Shown here one piece after another: positions 47,700-60,039 of a DNA stretch of 64,000 bases. The DNA lies in contig JAUIRK010000953.1 of the NCBI GenBank assembly GCA_030549495.1, positions 710,001 through 774,000 of the forward strand. Direction: 5' to 3'. The notes beneath the pieces were generated by a model. The model made no database searches and was not told the origin of the DNA. It worked only from the letters and a program-made list of their open reading frames with translations. Origin of the DNA: Nectonema munidae. Its lineage: Eukaryota; Nematomorpha; Nectonematoida; Nectonematidae. Within the stretch, counting starts at the first letter, position 1, and every line of letters starts with the position of its first letter. Position numbers and translations under genes: made by a program.

Positions 47700-48312
47700 C
47701 ATATATTTGAGATTTGAGGATAACAAGTTCTATGTAGAACTTACTACGGCTCCACTTCTTTATAAAGCGTTCTTAGAATATGGAAATGTAATTTCTTATC
47801 CTTATTATGACTATGATGCTTTCAAAATTGAGAAAGTCCAAAGGTCTATCACTAAAGACATTCCTGCTTTGAAAGACCTAAGCTACAAGGAAAGACTCAT
47901 GAAACTAAATTTGCCTTCCTTACTCTATCGTTTCAAAAGGAGAGACATGATTACCGGTTATAATATCCTTCATGGAAAGATGCTCATCAACTCTGGAATT
48001 TTACCTGATTTTTCATAAAGAAACCATAGATTCCACTCTCAAAAATTTCAGAAATCCTTTTGTAAAAAGTCCTATTTAAGAAGGTTTTTCTCTGAAAGAA
48101 TGATAAATGACTGGAATTCACTTTCCGATGATATTGTTAATGCTCCAAACGTATATGATTTTAAGAACAAATTCGATGGATTTTCGAAAGACTGAATGTT
48201 TGAGCTCTGCTAAACATTGTATTCTCCTCTTCTTCTTTTCTTTACTCAGATGTGATAATTAACAGGCTCTGCCTACTTTCACTGATAAATTATGTTATGT
48301 TATGTTTTGTTA
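47700..48312 (+). pseudogene. CR1/L2-like LINE 3' fragment with TTATG tail
   Basis: A clean 103-codon frame (47707-48018) reads LLYKAFLEYGNVISYPYYDY, KIEKVQRSITKDIPALKDLS, YKERLMKLNLPSLLYRFKRR, DMITGYNIL. After a stop it continues FSERMINDWNSLSDDIVNAP and NVYDFKNKFDGF. The 3' end is (TTATG)n near 48290-48312. Same family as 45540-46905. 5'-truncated; one stop and few indels, so fairly young. Confidence 0.75.
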
Positions 48313-48908
48313 TGTAGAATTTTATTAGCAAAACTGTTATAAAAATTTTTAAGGAGGAATCATTATCGTAGCATTAATTGAGCCATCAGAAAAACGCTAG
48401 GTTATGAAAATATAAATTAGTTTTAAGCAATAACTTTGTGTATACACAAAATTACATTTAATTGTTTTATGATAGAAGAGAAACGAAAGCGGAACCATAA
48501 CTATTATCTTTCAAGCGAAGCGAGAAATAAACACTCTACGAATGATCATGTTTTAAACGAAGAGAATAACATTACTTGATGTATAGGACTGATTTTTCTA
48601 TATTATAAAACGTAGAATCTCTCTGTAGTTTGAATTTAGTATTCATACTTTTCAATAGAGAGCGTTATTGATTGAATAGATCCTCCCTCCTCCCATAAAG
48701 GTCTGTAAATATTTATAGATATTAAACGGTGAAGAACCATGATGTCATGTGAGCCAGTAGCCCACACTCTTTCTAGCCTGTTATAAATAATATGAGTAAA
48801 AAGTAGAGTTTTGAAGAAACTGAAATTTGCAATCAACAGAATGCTTTATGTGAAGAACCAAGGCTTGCAAATGAGAGTGTTGAAGAAACCAAAGTTCTTA
48901 TCTAACAA

Positions 48909-49090
48909 ACCATGATATTTATAACCAGAAACAAGCAAGGCATTTCAAAAAGTTTTAATACAAATTATGTTAATCTAACAAAGGATGATATTTCTAACCA
49001 CAATAAGCAAAGCTTTACTAAAAGTTTTTATACAAACGATGCTAATCTAATAAACTATGGTATTTATAACCAGAATAAAAGAGATGGGGA
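48909..49090 (+). repeat. 72-bp tandem repeat, about 2.5 copies, in an open frame
   Basis: Units begin ATGATATTTATAACCA, ATGATATTTCTAACCA and ATGGTATTTATAACCA and end TTAATCTAACAAA or CTAATCTAATAAA. As 72 is divisible by three, the frame stays open (48912-49127) and gives 24-residue repeats such as SFYTNDANLINYGIYNQNK. No known domain; no evidence that it is expressed. Confidence 0.5.
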
Positions 49091-49129
49091 AACAATAAAA
49101 ATAAAAGTCAGAATAAAAATTCTGTAGTG

Positions 49130-50479
49130 TTCGATATCGGAATAATAGAAAAAGCACTTAACGAAAAAGCCGAAAAAAAGGATAGAAAAATTTCTAAAAT
49201 TTTCGAGGCCTATATCTCAAATGTTTTTTTGTTATTCGAAGATTATATCTTCTTATAACCAGAAGGTTGCATGAACCTAAAAATATCCATCAATTTTAGA
49301 GTTAAAGACAAACGATTTATAAAATAAATAATGTATAGTCAAGTTATTAAATTTAAATAAGAAATACTTAAATAAAACTTAAATAAATCATCAAACTTCA
49401 ATATCATGTTCTTAAAATATAGACGATTAGTATGGGATATATATGGACGATTGTATACAATTCTTAAATTTTTTTTGAGCAGAATAAACATAATCATTTA
49501 TTAATTATACTGTGAATTAAATGAGGCAAGAAAAGGTTTTTATCTAATAGTAATTTTGTGTCTACAAAAATTTTACTCTTGAATTGCTTTATCAAACAAT
49601 CTACTGAGCAAAGTTTATAAAAGTGCAATGAGAATTACGGTTCAACTTCTTGTCGACCAAGGAAATTTAAATTATTAACAAATTCAAAGAAAAAACTTTA
49701 TTAATTTGGTATTGCTACTATTGGAGAATGATAAAAATTTTATATTTCTTTAAATTTGCGTATAGATACTTATTGGACAAACGGTTTGAGTATAAGAAGC
49801 AAGTAAAAAACCTTTATAAAGGGATTAGTCGCTCATCTATATTTAAAAAATTATAAGACTCAAGGTAGAACCTATACAAATATTAAAAGAACTGGAAAAT
49901 TCTTCTTTTCTTATGCATAAATTAATATGTAATTTACAAAATAATTTCTAGTATTTTTTATTAAATTTTAAATTTTATTTCACTCAATTTATTACCTTTC
50001 TTATAAATTCAATTTTAAATCACGTTAGTAAATTATATTTATATAATACTTTACATTAATTAATTAAATAAGTAACTTCGATGCATTAAATATCTATTAC
50101 ATTTTTTTTCTATAGATAATAGGCATGCTAGCAGCATCTCTGTGATAATTTCTACTCTCGCTCACATAATTTCTACCCTCTATGAGATAAAAAATAAATA
50201 AGTCATTTTAACGTGAGTATACTACATAAAATTTACATTTTAGATATGACAAAACCCGATTTATAAAAATACAGAAATAGCGTTAAAGGTAGAAAAGGTA
50301 GAAAAATATTTATTTGCAAAAAAGAAATAATTAAATTAAAGAAAAAACAAATTGAAGTGAAATCATCAACACTGACATTGATAAATACATAATAAAGTAA
50401 TATCAAGCACCAAGTAGAAAAGTTCTTTTCTTTTGATTTTGCGGGATATTTAAAAGGCCGGAGCCGCTGTGAAGAAAAA
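49130..50479. other. AT-rich spacer, nothing recognised
   Basis: Between the 72-bp tandem repeat and the 3' end of the minus-strand LINE. The last few hundred bases may be LINE 3' untranslated sequence. No other match. Confidence 0.35.
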
Positions 50480-53400
50480 CCCAATGGTAAGCCTCTCTTT
50501 GGTTGGAAAAAGTAATTTCAAGGAATAAGATTTCAGTTGAATCAAACATGAGTTGAAATTAAACAAAAATATGGAATATCATGTTAGAACACCAACATAT
50601 TTGTATATGAATATTGATATTAAGTGCAATTAAAACATTCGAACAAAAAATACAAAATTATACAAATTTACAAATTTCAAAAAATGTAAAAAAAAGACAA
50701 TTAAGTATTTCAGTCAATTACTTATAAACGAGCAAACATAATAGTTGAAAGAATTACAAGTAATATCGTATTCTTGAATAAATAAGTTTTTGAGTTTCTT
50801 TTTAAAAGTACCAATATTATGAGAAAAAAAGGGAAAAGAAAACAAAAAATTGTTATAGGTAAAACATATTTTATACTTCAAAGACTGTTTGAAAATTTCC
50901 CTACTATAAAAGGGTAGGGTGTTTTATTTTTATCACGTAGGTTATATGTATAGTTTTGGTAATTAAAAGACAAAAAGTTATCGAAAATAGATGGTGAGAG
51001 CCTATTAATTATTTTATAAACAAACAATGAAATGTTGTATGTATATAAATAAGCTATTTTAAGGATATTGCATAAAAAAATAATTGCCGTAGACATAAAT
51101 AACTAGTATTACAAATATATCTTATAGCTTTTTTCTGAGAACTAATTAAAGGACCAAGGTTTTGTGTCCCCAAATGGCGATACAATAATTAAGATGAGGT
51201 AACAAAAGAATTATATAAGAGAAGTTTTATTTTATGGGGAAATTTATTTTTAAAATGTTTTATTATTCCGATATTACGCAGTGCCACTATTAACATAGGA
51301 GATATGCTGTTTCCAGTTAAGCTTATTATTTATGATGACTCCTAGTAGTTTAAATGATTCAACAAGCTCAAAATTGAAATTTTCAGAGTCTATAGACAGT
51401 GAGTTGTTACCAAAAGCCATAGCCTTTGACTTTCTCATATTTATAAACATAGAATTGCTACTACACCATTCCAAAACTTTATCAACCTCATAATTGATAT
51501 GATTCATATTTATTGATGGACTAAATAAAGAAAACGGTATATTAATTGTTATGTCGTCAGCATAACAAAAAAACTTTAGATTATCATTAGATCTATAAAT
51601 ATCATTAATAAAAACTATAAAAAATAAGGGACCAAGAATTGATCCTTGTGGTATTCCAACATTTTTAAGACTTTTTATATTAGATTCAGAATCACTGAGC
51701 AAAACTTTATGAAGACGGTTTGAAAGATAGGACTTAATTAAAGACAACGACTTACCATTTATTCCATAGCAGGACAATTTGCGCACTAAAGTGAAATGAG
51801 GAACTCTTTCAAATGCTTTTGAAAAATCTAAAAAAAGAGAAAGAGTGCCCTTTTTGGATTCTAAATTGCATATTATGTAATCTAAAAAACAAGTAAGTAA
51901 ATCCTGTGTGCTATGACTTTTTCTAAAACCAAACTGATACTTGAAAAAGATATCATGATTGACAAAGTAAGAATACAATTGATCAAAGAGTAGTTTTTCT
52001 AGTATTTTTGAGAATACAGGTACTATTGAAATTGGTCTATAATTAGAAATAACACTTATCACCGCCCTTATGAACAGGATGTACAGCATTTAATTTAAAA
52101 TCAGACGGAAATATAGAATGTTTTATGCACGCATTGTAACCTAGTGTCAGATAATCAATAAGTGTGTGTAATACAACTTTAATATGAGAAAAATTGAGAC
52201 CGTACGCATCTTTGGTGCTGCTTTTATCGCAATGGCAAGAATAACATCATTGCAAGAAATGTTTTCAAACTGAAATGATGAGTTTGCTAATTCAAAATAC
52301 TTAGAAAAGTTTTCTCCTTCATCAGTAACCGATTCAATACTATTGAAATGATTGCTGAAAAGAGAACACAAAACTTTGGTGTCATTTACAATATCGTTAT
52401 TGATTCTTAAACCAATAGATGAATGCTGTGCATTTGATAGACATTTTTTAATACCAAGCCATACATTTTTAGGATCCTTCTGATTAAGCATCATATTATG
52501 CAAAAATTCGTTTTTGAGCTTTGTGCACATATACTTTATTTTATTTCGCAGGGTAATAAACTTTAACTTGAATTCAGAAGAATTCATTTTTTTCATTCTA
52601 TAAAAAATTCTATTCCTTTCTTTAATTAAGTTAAGAACCTCAAGATTAATCCATGATTTTATTGGAGTTTTGTAATATGACCTGGAGTTTCTTTTAAATT
52701 CAAACACAGATGTACTACAATTAACAAATTCAACTTGTTTGTTGTTTATCTTTGAAAAAAAGATATTAGGGGAATCACATACATCATGAAGATAGTGAGA
52801 CCAATCAAACAAATTAACATTCTCAATATATTTACTAACAAAGAATCTTTTTTTGATATAAAAATTCTTAATTAAAGGAGAAACCGACAGTGTAACTAGT
52901 ATTGGAATATGATCAGAAATATAATAAAACAAATTGAAAGCTGAAAAACTATCTATAGAATTTGAGATAAAAAATTATCTAGAAGAGTTTAAGAGGCAGG
53001 ACGAGTTACTCTGGAAATTAGAGGCATGCAATTGTGAGTTGAAAAAACATTTAAAAAAGACTGCACATAAGAAGATCTCTCTAGCTGAAAGAGATCGAAA
53101 TTAAAGTCTCCTAGAAAAACACATGAATCAATATTCCATTCAAGATTAGATAGGAAAAATTCAAATTGGAAAAGGAACATTTCAATATCACTAGCAGTCG
53201 AGGAAGGTTTACGATATATATTGTTAATATATAAAAATCTAGATCCCTTAAGTGAAATACTGATAGTGGAAACTTCAAAGAAATCACTATCAATATTTAT
53301 GCAATGGGTGCTGTACTTGATAGATTTATGTATATAGAACACTAGGCCTGCATGTGAACTTATTCTAGAAGGTACGAAAAAAAAAGTATAATTTAGAATA

Positions 53401-53580
53401 TCAAATAGATTGTGGGAACCATCTTTCAACCAAACTTCTTGCAGACAAAGTACATGTATAGGTAAAACATTAATAGAGTTAAACTCTGAAACAAAACATT
53501 CCAACATTTCAAACTTAGCTTTTAGTGATTGAATGTTAAGGCTGATAATATTCAAATCCTTAAGATTTAAGGGTACTGTA
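50480..53580 (-). pseudogene. Near full-length CR1/Jockey-like LINE (endonuclease + reverse transcriptase)
   Basis: Copies its own RNA into DNA at a nicked target. Minus strand: AP endonuclease 53555-52989 (MNIISLNIQSLKAKFEMLE, LCLQEVWLKDGS, VFLGDFNFDLF, SRVTRPAS); the domain continues after a small frameshift in 52932-52147 (YYISDHIPILVTLSV; linker SYYKTPIKSWIN, LSNAQHSSIGL); reverse transcriptase 52089-51274 (YRPISIVPVFSKILEKL, QFGFRKSHST, LFLDFSKAFERVPH, VGIPQGSILGPLFF, FCYADDITI, LLGVIINNKLNWKQHIS); C-terminal part to about 50880 (RLSPSIFDNFLSFNYQNYTY). A stop and a one-base shift after RPAS, and a shift just before YRPISI, break it; otherwise well preserved. The YADD catalytic box is intact. 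No ORF1 recognised. Confidence 0.85.
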
Positions 53581-54652
53581 AGTTAAAAATGTAACTTCAT
53601 TCACACATTAAATATCATACTTAAAAAATAAAATATACCTTATTAAGGATATGAATAACATATAGGGTTAATTCAATAAAAAAGAGTTTTTGCTATAGGA
53701 ATTGGTTCCACACTTTTGTGACACGATATCTGGGGGAGTGTTATTGATTTTGGAGAAATGAGATTGTGAAGGATAAAAAGGGGAGATTGTCGTAGATTCT
53801 ATATTGACGTAACAGACTTAGAAAACCATTGAGAGAAAACACCAGGAAAGCATTTGGTTTCGAATTTATAAAAAAAAAAAGCTATAGGTAAAGAATATAA
53901 AAATAAACAGATCACATTTGAGAAGATTATTTTCAAAAACAAATAAATTGCTTGGGAATTGTAAAGTTTGTTAAACAATTCTTAATGCTGGATTTAATGA
54001 TTTCATATGTTCCCTGTTAACAAGGCTAGGCCATAAGTGAGGTAAGGATAGCTTCTTGTATAAAAGTAATTTTGTATTTACAGGCAACATATTTTTGCAA
54101 TGTCTTAATTTACTAATTATAGAATTAAATGTTTATGAGATTTTCAATTTATTTTGCTATCAATAATTAAACAGGAAATTGGATTCAGTGACCAATTTGA
54201 AATCAAAGTGAAATAAAAAAAACCTGGAATTATTTTTAAAACTGATGACTTTATATTGTATTTACATTCAACGAATTCAAATCAAACCATTTAAGCTTCT
54301 TTGAAAGTGTAGGAATTATCAATGGATCATCAGGTGAGAAAAGAAGAGAATGTCATCAGCATATAAATGCAATCCTTAAAAGGAATGACTTATGAATATC
54401 ATTAATAAAAATAAGAAAAAGTAGAGATTCAAATACTGATCCTTGAGGAACCCAACGAGAATATAAAATAAATTTGAATTTACATGAGTAACTAGTGAAA
54501 AAGGAAATGGCACTCATAAAACATAAAAAGCAAACGATAAAAATGTAGTTTATCAAGTAAAATTGAAAGATCGATTGAATCGAATGCTTTTGATGGGTGA
54601 ATTAACAAAACACAAAGAGAGGGTTCGTTATTTAAACCTTTTTAAATGTTAT

Positions 54653-54790
54653 TTAACCCATTAAGTACCATAGAAATCAGACGATATTTAAAAAAACGCA
54701 GACGATTTATACTCAAAGTCATTGAAAAAATCAGACGAAGATGAAATTACTTATGTTCCCAAATGGGAACATTGGGACTTAATGGGTTGT
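54653..54790. mobile_element. TTAA MITE, copy 2
   Basis: TTAACCCATTAAGTACC at the left and GGACTTAATGGGTT at the right. Interior ATCAGACGATAT and a stretch reverse-complementary to the 1975-2112 copy. The right TTAA is mutated. Confidence 0.65.
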
Positions 54791-54953
54791 CGAATGTGGT
54801 CGATAACCGGTTAAAAAAGGCAATAGAAAATGTATCACTAATTTCAAAATTAATATATAAGCAACTATACGATAGTTTTATCTCTAGGAATTTGTTATTT
54901 GAGAAACAATTTGGTTTCCTTCTAAGAATTCTACTCAACTTCCGCTTCCTTGT

Positions 54954-55098
54954 TATTAATAACGCGTTAACGCCCATGTCGACTATAGTCGACTTTACAA
55001 AAATAAAATCGTCTGCGTTTATCAAAGCTCTTTAATACAAATCTTCTGCTTTACATTAGATATCGTCTGATTATTCTGGTCGTTAACGGGTTAATAGA
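54954..55098. mobile_element. TTAA MITE, divergent copy 3
   Basis: The right end GGTCGTTAACGGGTTAA mirrors the left AACGCGTTAACGCCC. Interior ATCGTCTGCGTTTATC and ATATCGTCTGATTATTC are the family words. A further partial copy (CTTCTGCCCTGCATTTGATA) abuts it up to about 55155. Confidence 0.5.
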
Positions 55099-55263
55099 AA
55101 TCTTCTGCCCTGCATTTGATATCGCCTGATCATTCTCTTTGTTAGTGCATTAAAAACGGATCATTTTTTGTAAATTTGAATATACTTGAAAAGATGAGGA
55201 CTCAATACACGCGTTAAATCCAATCAACATACTATCATAAATGTACTTAGAAATGAGGGTGAT

Positions 55264-55405
55264 TAAATTAACCCTTTCGTGACCAGAAAAATCAGACGAT
55301 ATTTTTTAAAAAGCCGAAGATTCCTATACAAAACTATTTGAAAAAGCGTGCCAAGGTAAACTTGTTTATGTATCATATATAATACACTGCTCACGAAAGG
55401 GTTAA
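55264..55405. mobile_element. TTAA MITE, copy 4
   Basis: TTAACCCTTTCGTGACC at the left and its near-perfect inverse GCTCACGAAAGGGTTAA at the right, bounded by TTAA, with AATCAGACGATATTTTTT inside. Best-preserved member of this family in the window. Confidence 0.75.
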
Positions 55406-56009
55406 AAGACACTCCAAATAGGCAGTGGACGCATTTTTTTTGTTCCTTTCAATATGTCAATTAAATTAAAGAGTGTTAACTGTTGAAAGTCCAAAGAAGG
55501 ATTAGATGGCTTGCAATTTTCAATTACGATATTCAAGATATTTAATTGCTTCTTTACGAACACTAAAGTGTTCATTAAAAACCTCAGCAATGGAATGATC
55601 ATGATTAACAGTATGATTGTTAATGCAGATATTTATATTACTCTTACGATTTTAACAAGATCTTAACTTTGTCCAATTCTATCTTTTTTAGATTTAGATG
55701 AAAAATATTTTATAGTGTAGTTATTTTTACAAATTATTATTAGAGAATTCCAAAAATAGGACTTACAAAAATATTTTGGAAATTCTAATTGTATTTGGCT
55801 TAAATGGGAAAAAAGCTTCCAATACAAAAATATCTTTTTTGTTATTAAATTTAAGGAAGAATTAAAAATCTTATCAGAACTGTTTTAAAATATCAAGGGA
55901 TTGATAAAAACATGGTAAGGTGGAATAAAAAAAGACTGTTTGAAAATGTATGATTCATAGCACAGGAATTCAAATTAAACAACGATTGATTAACTTGTTT
56001 TTTTTAAAA

Positions 56010-57135
56010 ATAACAACTTTTAACCTTTTGCAATGATTTGCCTTTTATAATAACTTTTAAAAATTAACAAATTTTATAGCATAACTTAAGTTTTTTGAAA
56101 ACTAATTTAACGTATTCACTACAGCATACTCTATGGGTGGCATGTCAGGTTGGTTTCTGGGTTCGATTTCTCATCGATACCAATTTGTTCATAATTTGAC
56201 ATGGTACATCAGTGCCTTGTCAATGAAAACACACCCACGGTACCTTTACAGGCCCGTAGCCAGCGAGGGCAGGAGGGGGCTAAGCCCCCCCCACTCATAT
56301 TCAGAGCCCACCCCCCCCCCCCCCCCCCAACCTAATATATTTCGATATCAATAAAGGGTTCAAAAATGGTTTATTTTTAGACTATATATAAAAATTTGGT
56401 ACTTATTAGTTATCTCCCTCCCACCTTAAATTTTTTTTCAGTAATTTACTAAAAAAAAAATTTTGAATGGGGGAGAGATAACCCATAAGTACCAAAAAAA
56501 ATTTTTGTGAAAATATTTAGCCCCCCCCCCCCCCCCCCAAATTTTTTCCAGCCCTCCCAATTGAAAAGTCCTAGCTACGGGCCTGTACCTTTACCTTACC
56601 TTTTACTCAAAATTGAAAAATTTGCTACATAATTAACATAAGAGAGAAAGGAGACAAAATAAACTAACAAAGCAATTTTCACTAAAACTAACATAAATCA
56701 TAAAAATCATAGTATGCGAGAACGAGAAAATCATTGGGTTTTTTTTTTGACTATTTCTCTGTCCACAAATAAAATTATGACAGCTATCATAAAGATCAAG
56801 TACATTTTTAATCACTGAAACATTTTATTTCGATATTATATATTTATTATAATAATCAACAAATTTTCCTAAAAAAAATGATTTAATTAATTATGTACAG
56901 AGTTATTTACAAAATTTAACAATCGAACATAATAAAAAATAGAGTATTTTTGCTTTTAAACTAAATAGCTAGTCAAAATATTCATTCCCAAATAGCTATT
57001 GTTGAAAAAAATTTCTAGACTTGAAAAATTGGTTTTCAAATATTACAAAATGTAACAAACGTACTGATAATGATTAAAAGTGACCTTTGTTGAAAAAATT
57101 TTTTAACGTGAGTCTGTCTGATGGTGACTCTTATA
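56010..57135. mobile_element. Fragment of the 59-62 kb hAT family, with nested MITE
   Basis: Non-coding sequence parallel to 60415-60800 and 61280-61410: TTGCAATGATTTGCCTTTTA, TATGGGTGGCATG(T/G)CAGG, CATCAGTGCCTTGTCAATGA, and AACGTACTGATAATGATT. Both termini are missing. A MITE at 56249-56585 interrupts it. Confidence 0.6.
56249..56585. mobile_element. hAT MITE nested in a hAT fragment, 8-bp target duplication
   Basis: Ends CAGGCCCGTAGCCAG and CCTAGCTACGGGCCTG are inverted. TACCTTTA flanks it on both sides (56241-56248, 56586-56593). Removing it restores the order seen in the 59-62 kb copy. Two 18-C runs (56311-56328, 56521-56538) lie on the same strand within it. 337 bp, non-coding. Confidence 0.85.
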
Positions 57136-57774
57136 AAAAATTATTGGGTGGCGAAGGTTATTTTCGCCCATCCATTTAGTAAAATTTTTGAAAACTTCTA
57201 TTTGTTTTTGGGGGATTACAGGGAAAAAGTCACATCAAATTTCTCACATGAATGCTAAATGATCCAATCCACACTGATAAAATACGTTTTGAATTGAAAG
57301 ATTAGAACTATTCTTCTTAAGAGATATCTCAAAATAGTTCAACGTCTTTCTACTCTTTACGTTCTTCGTATTTTTCCATTTTAAGTTCCTCCTTTTTCAA
57401 TTTTATATCTTTTTTTATATCATTAAAAGATTTGTTTTTAATGCCTTGCGAGTAGACTTTCCATATTACTTTACTTCTTTTACGGTTGAGTTTCGGATAC
57501 AGATTCCATTAAAATAAATGTGCCCTAAAACTCTGAACAGATTTCTCAAAATAGTATGTTATGAAGATTTCTTTCTTCTCTCCACACTTGCCTTTTTCTA
57601 AGAAAATGCATCATCCCCATTACCACAAATCTCCAGTTCATCAATTGTCATACCGTGTGATCAGTAATAATTAATTATTCTACGAGTGCTTGTACAATTT
57701 TCTCACGATTATGATAAGTTCTACGTTGCCAGACATGAGAGATCAATCAGAAAGGAATGCAGTTCATATATATA

Positions 57775-58844
57775 CAATCAAACCTGCCTATAGCGACCAT
57801 TCAAGGGAAACCAAAAAGGTGGCCGTTATAGGAGGGTGGCCGCTGTATACAGTATGATCATAAAATTAAAATTCGTAGTTACTTCATCAACTCATTGTAT
57901 GTAGTAAGTACATTCATCTAAAAAGATTCACTCTATTAATGAATAAAAAAACATCGAAATTTATTTCAGTAAAAATATATAAAACAAACTGTAATTTGAA
58001 TTTCATATCTTCTTGATAAAGTCTAACATTGTCTTTTGTTTTGCGTTCTTCCTTCGACTCTGTTCTTGATTCAAGATCTCATCATCCAAGTCTTCACATT
58101 TGCGCAAAATGCCTTCGTAACCTTTGTTGATGGCGAGTTTTTTCAGATCTGCCACGTATTTTCTTGCATCTGCTAAACTACAAAGAGAAGATTCTGCAGG
58201 TAAATTGAACACGTCAGTTTCACTTTCACTGTCTTCATCCAGATCTTGGTTTTTAATTCTTTGACGATAACTTTCAATGGTTAAATCAGTTTATACCTCA
58301 GTTGATCAGTTTATATCTTATTTATACCCAGGTTACTTTAATTAGCTTGAACTCAAACACATGGCGCAGATTTAATGCGATTTGCATGATGAAACTTCGA
58401 TATCAGAAGTTGTTTACTGGCGGAAGTTTTTTCGAACTATAAAAGTTAGCAAGGAATAATTTTGTGTAATTTCTAATATAATATAAGCTAATCCTTATAA
58501 TTAACCCTTAAGCTTTTAATCCTTATACTATCAAGTACAACATTTCCTGCTCGAAAGATTAAAATTCTATGCGTATAAAATAAGTTTTAATCTGATTTGA
58601 TAAAAATAAAACTGACTAAAAGGCTGCAAAGATAAAAGTTTGTTACAACAATATCTTTGCGTGCAGCCTGAAAATTTTTAAGTAAAAAACATCATTGGCC
58701 GTTATACTAAAGTAAAAACCTGTGTTTTGGGTGACCGCTATACACAAGGTATGTAAGACTGTTTTCATTTGCGAGGGAATTTATTTTGGCCGCTATCAGC
58801 AGGTGGCCGCTATAGGCAGGTGACCGCTAACACATGTTTGACTG
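57775..58844. mobile_element. pogo/Tigger MITE retaining the transposase tail
   Basis: The left terminus CAATCAAACCTGCCTATAGC and the right terminus, reverse-complemented (CAGTCAAACATGTGTTAGCG), are flanked by TA. Subterminal GGTGGCCGTTATAGGAGG/GGCCGCTATAGGCAGG words repeat, as in Tigger ends. Minus-strand codons 58212-58003 (YVADLKKLAINKGYEGILRK, KQKTMLDFIKKI) match the C-terminal tail of Tigger transposases, so it is an internal-deletion derivative. Confidence 0.75.
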
Positions 58845-59497
58845 TATTATACATACACGTTTATTCCAGTCTTATCCTGGTTAAATAAATCTTGTGGCAC
58901 AAAAGTGAAATTGTAGTGATGGTGGGGGGGGGGTTGGTAAATAAAATTAAGGAATGACTCTCTTGCCCTCAAAATAGATAGATAGCGAGCCTTTTTTTGC
59001 GGGCATAACAAATTCTCATAAATAGAAACACATGAAGATATAATTTTTCAATAAAGACAGTTAACCCAACAGTATCTAGAACTTTGGGGGACCAATGAAA
59101 AACTTTGAGATATCCAGGGGTTCAAGATATCCGAGGTTGAAATGTCTTCCCCATAAAAGACACCAACATTTGACTCTCGTGTTGATACAGAATTTCTCAT
59201 TTGCACTATACCTCCTGAACCGGTAATGACAGAAATAACTAGGACGTATAAATCAGGGGCGCATATCCTCAAAATTATTGAGGGGGCGAAATTTTTTTTT
59301 GCAATTTTCAAAATTAGTGGTCTGGAAATACTACGGGAGACCAAATATTCAAGCAATCCTTTAAAATAGAGTGTATTCAGCGCATACCTAAAGTTCTAAA
59401 TTTATAAGACTACTTTATATTTTTTTTTACAAAATTGGTGAATTTAAATACTATACTTCCAGCGAAAATATTTTAATTAAATTTGCATATCGAATAT

Positions 59498-60039
59498 GGT
59501 GCGCAGAAAAAATTCCCCCAATTAAAAAGTAGGAAAAAATGCCCCGAAAAAAATGCCCCAACACAAAAAAAAATTCAAAAAATTATTAATTAAAATTAAA
59601 AAAATTTTTTTTTTAAAAAAGATATGTCAAAAAAGGTTCTTTGTAAAAAAAAAGTTAACTTTCCATCTAAAACATTTAAAATTTAATTAAAGTAAACTAA
59701 AAAACTCAGCATACGACACTTTTTTAAATACAAAATTTTTTTTATAAAAAAGCAAATATTTTTGGACTTTGTGTGTATCAGAACACTTTCTAAATATAAT
59801 TTGTATTTTAACTGATTTTAAGAACACATTCCCACAAATCTGCATCTTTGCTATTGTTTTCAAGAACTTTATAAAGAAAAAAACCCTATAGATTAAGAAA
59901 TTTTAGAAATTTAGCCTTTCAAAAACGGTACCAAATAAAAATATTTATATAAAAAATCCTGAAAATCAAAAATTAGGGGGCCTTTTTTCCTACTTTTTAA
60001 TTAGGGGCATTTATTCTGAAGGCATTTTTACCTACAACC
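59498..60039. mobile_element. Foldback MITE, GGT...ACC ends, 9-bp target duplication
   Basis: Left GGTGCGCAGAAAAAATTCC; right, reverse-complemented, GGTTGTAGGTAAAAATGCC. The arms share CAATTAAAAAGTAGGAAAAA and AATGCCCC words. ATCGAATAT flanks both sides (59489-59497, 60040-60048). The uninterrupted sequence is seen in the sister hAT copy near 5290 (CATATCGCATATACACTAG). 542 bp, no ORF. Confidence 0.85.

Larger units (their letters stand above)
53700..55620 (-). pseudogene. Decayed LINE (CR1/Jockey-like) interrupted by TTAA MITEs
   Basis: Minus strand in order: ILNIVIENCKPSNPS and LTLFNLIDILKGTKK (55.5 kb, linker); SKAFDSIDLSILLDKL (54.6 kb); VPQGSVFESLLFLIFINDIH (54.43 kb); LYADDILFFSHL (54.35 kb); IDSKINWKSH and YPYLTYGLALLTGN (54.2-54.0 kb). 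A short + strand RT scrap (LISKLIYKQLYDSF, FEKQFGF) at 54800-54950 shows rearrangement. Several stops and frameshifts. Confidence 0.6.

Noticed and set aside
59048-59253. Left terminus of a pogo element (AACAGTATCTAGAAC, GATATCCGAGG words) that might pair with the transposase at 62.3-63.2 kb
   Set aside because: Plausible split by the hAT insertion, but the far end does not match this terminus, so a single element is not supported.
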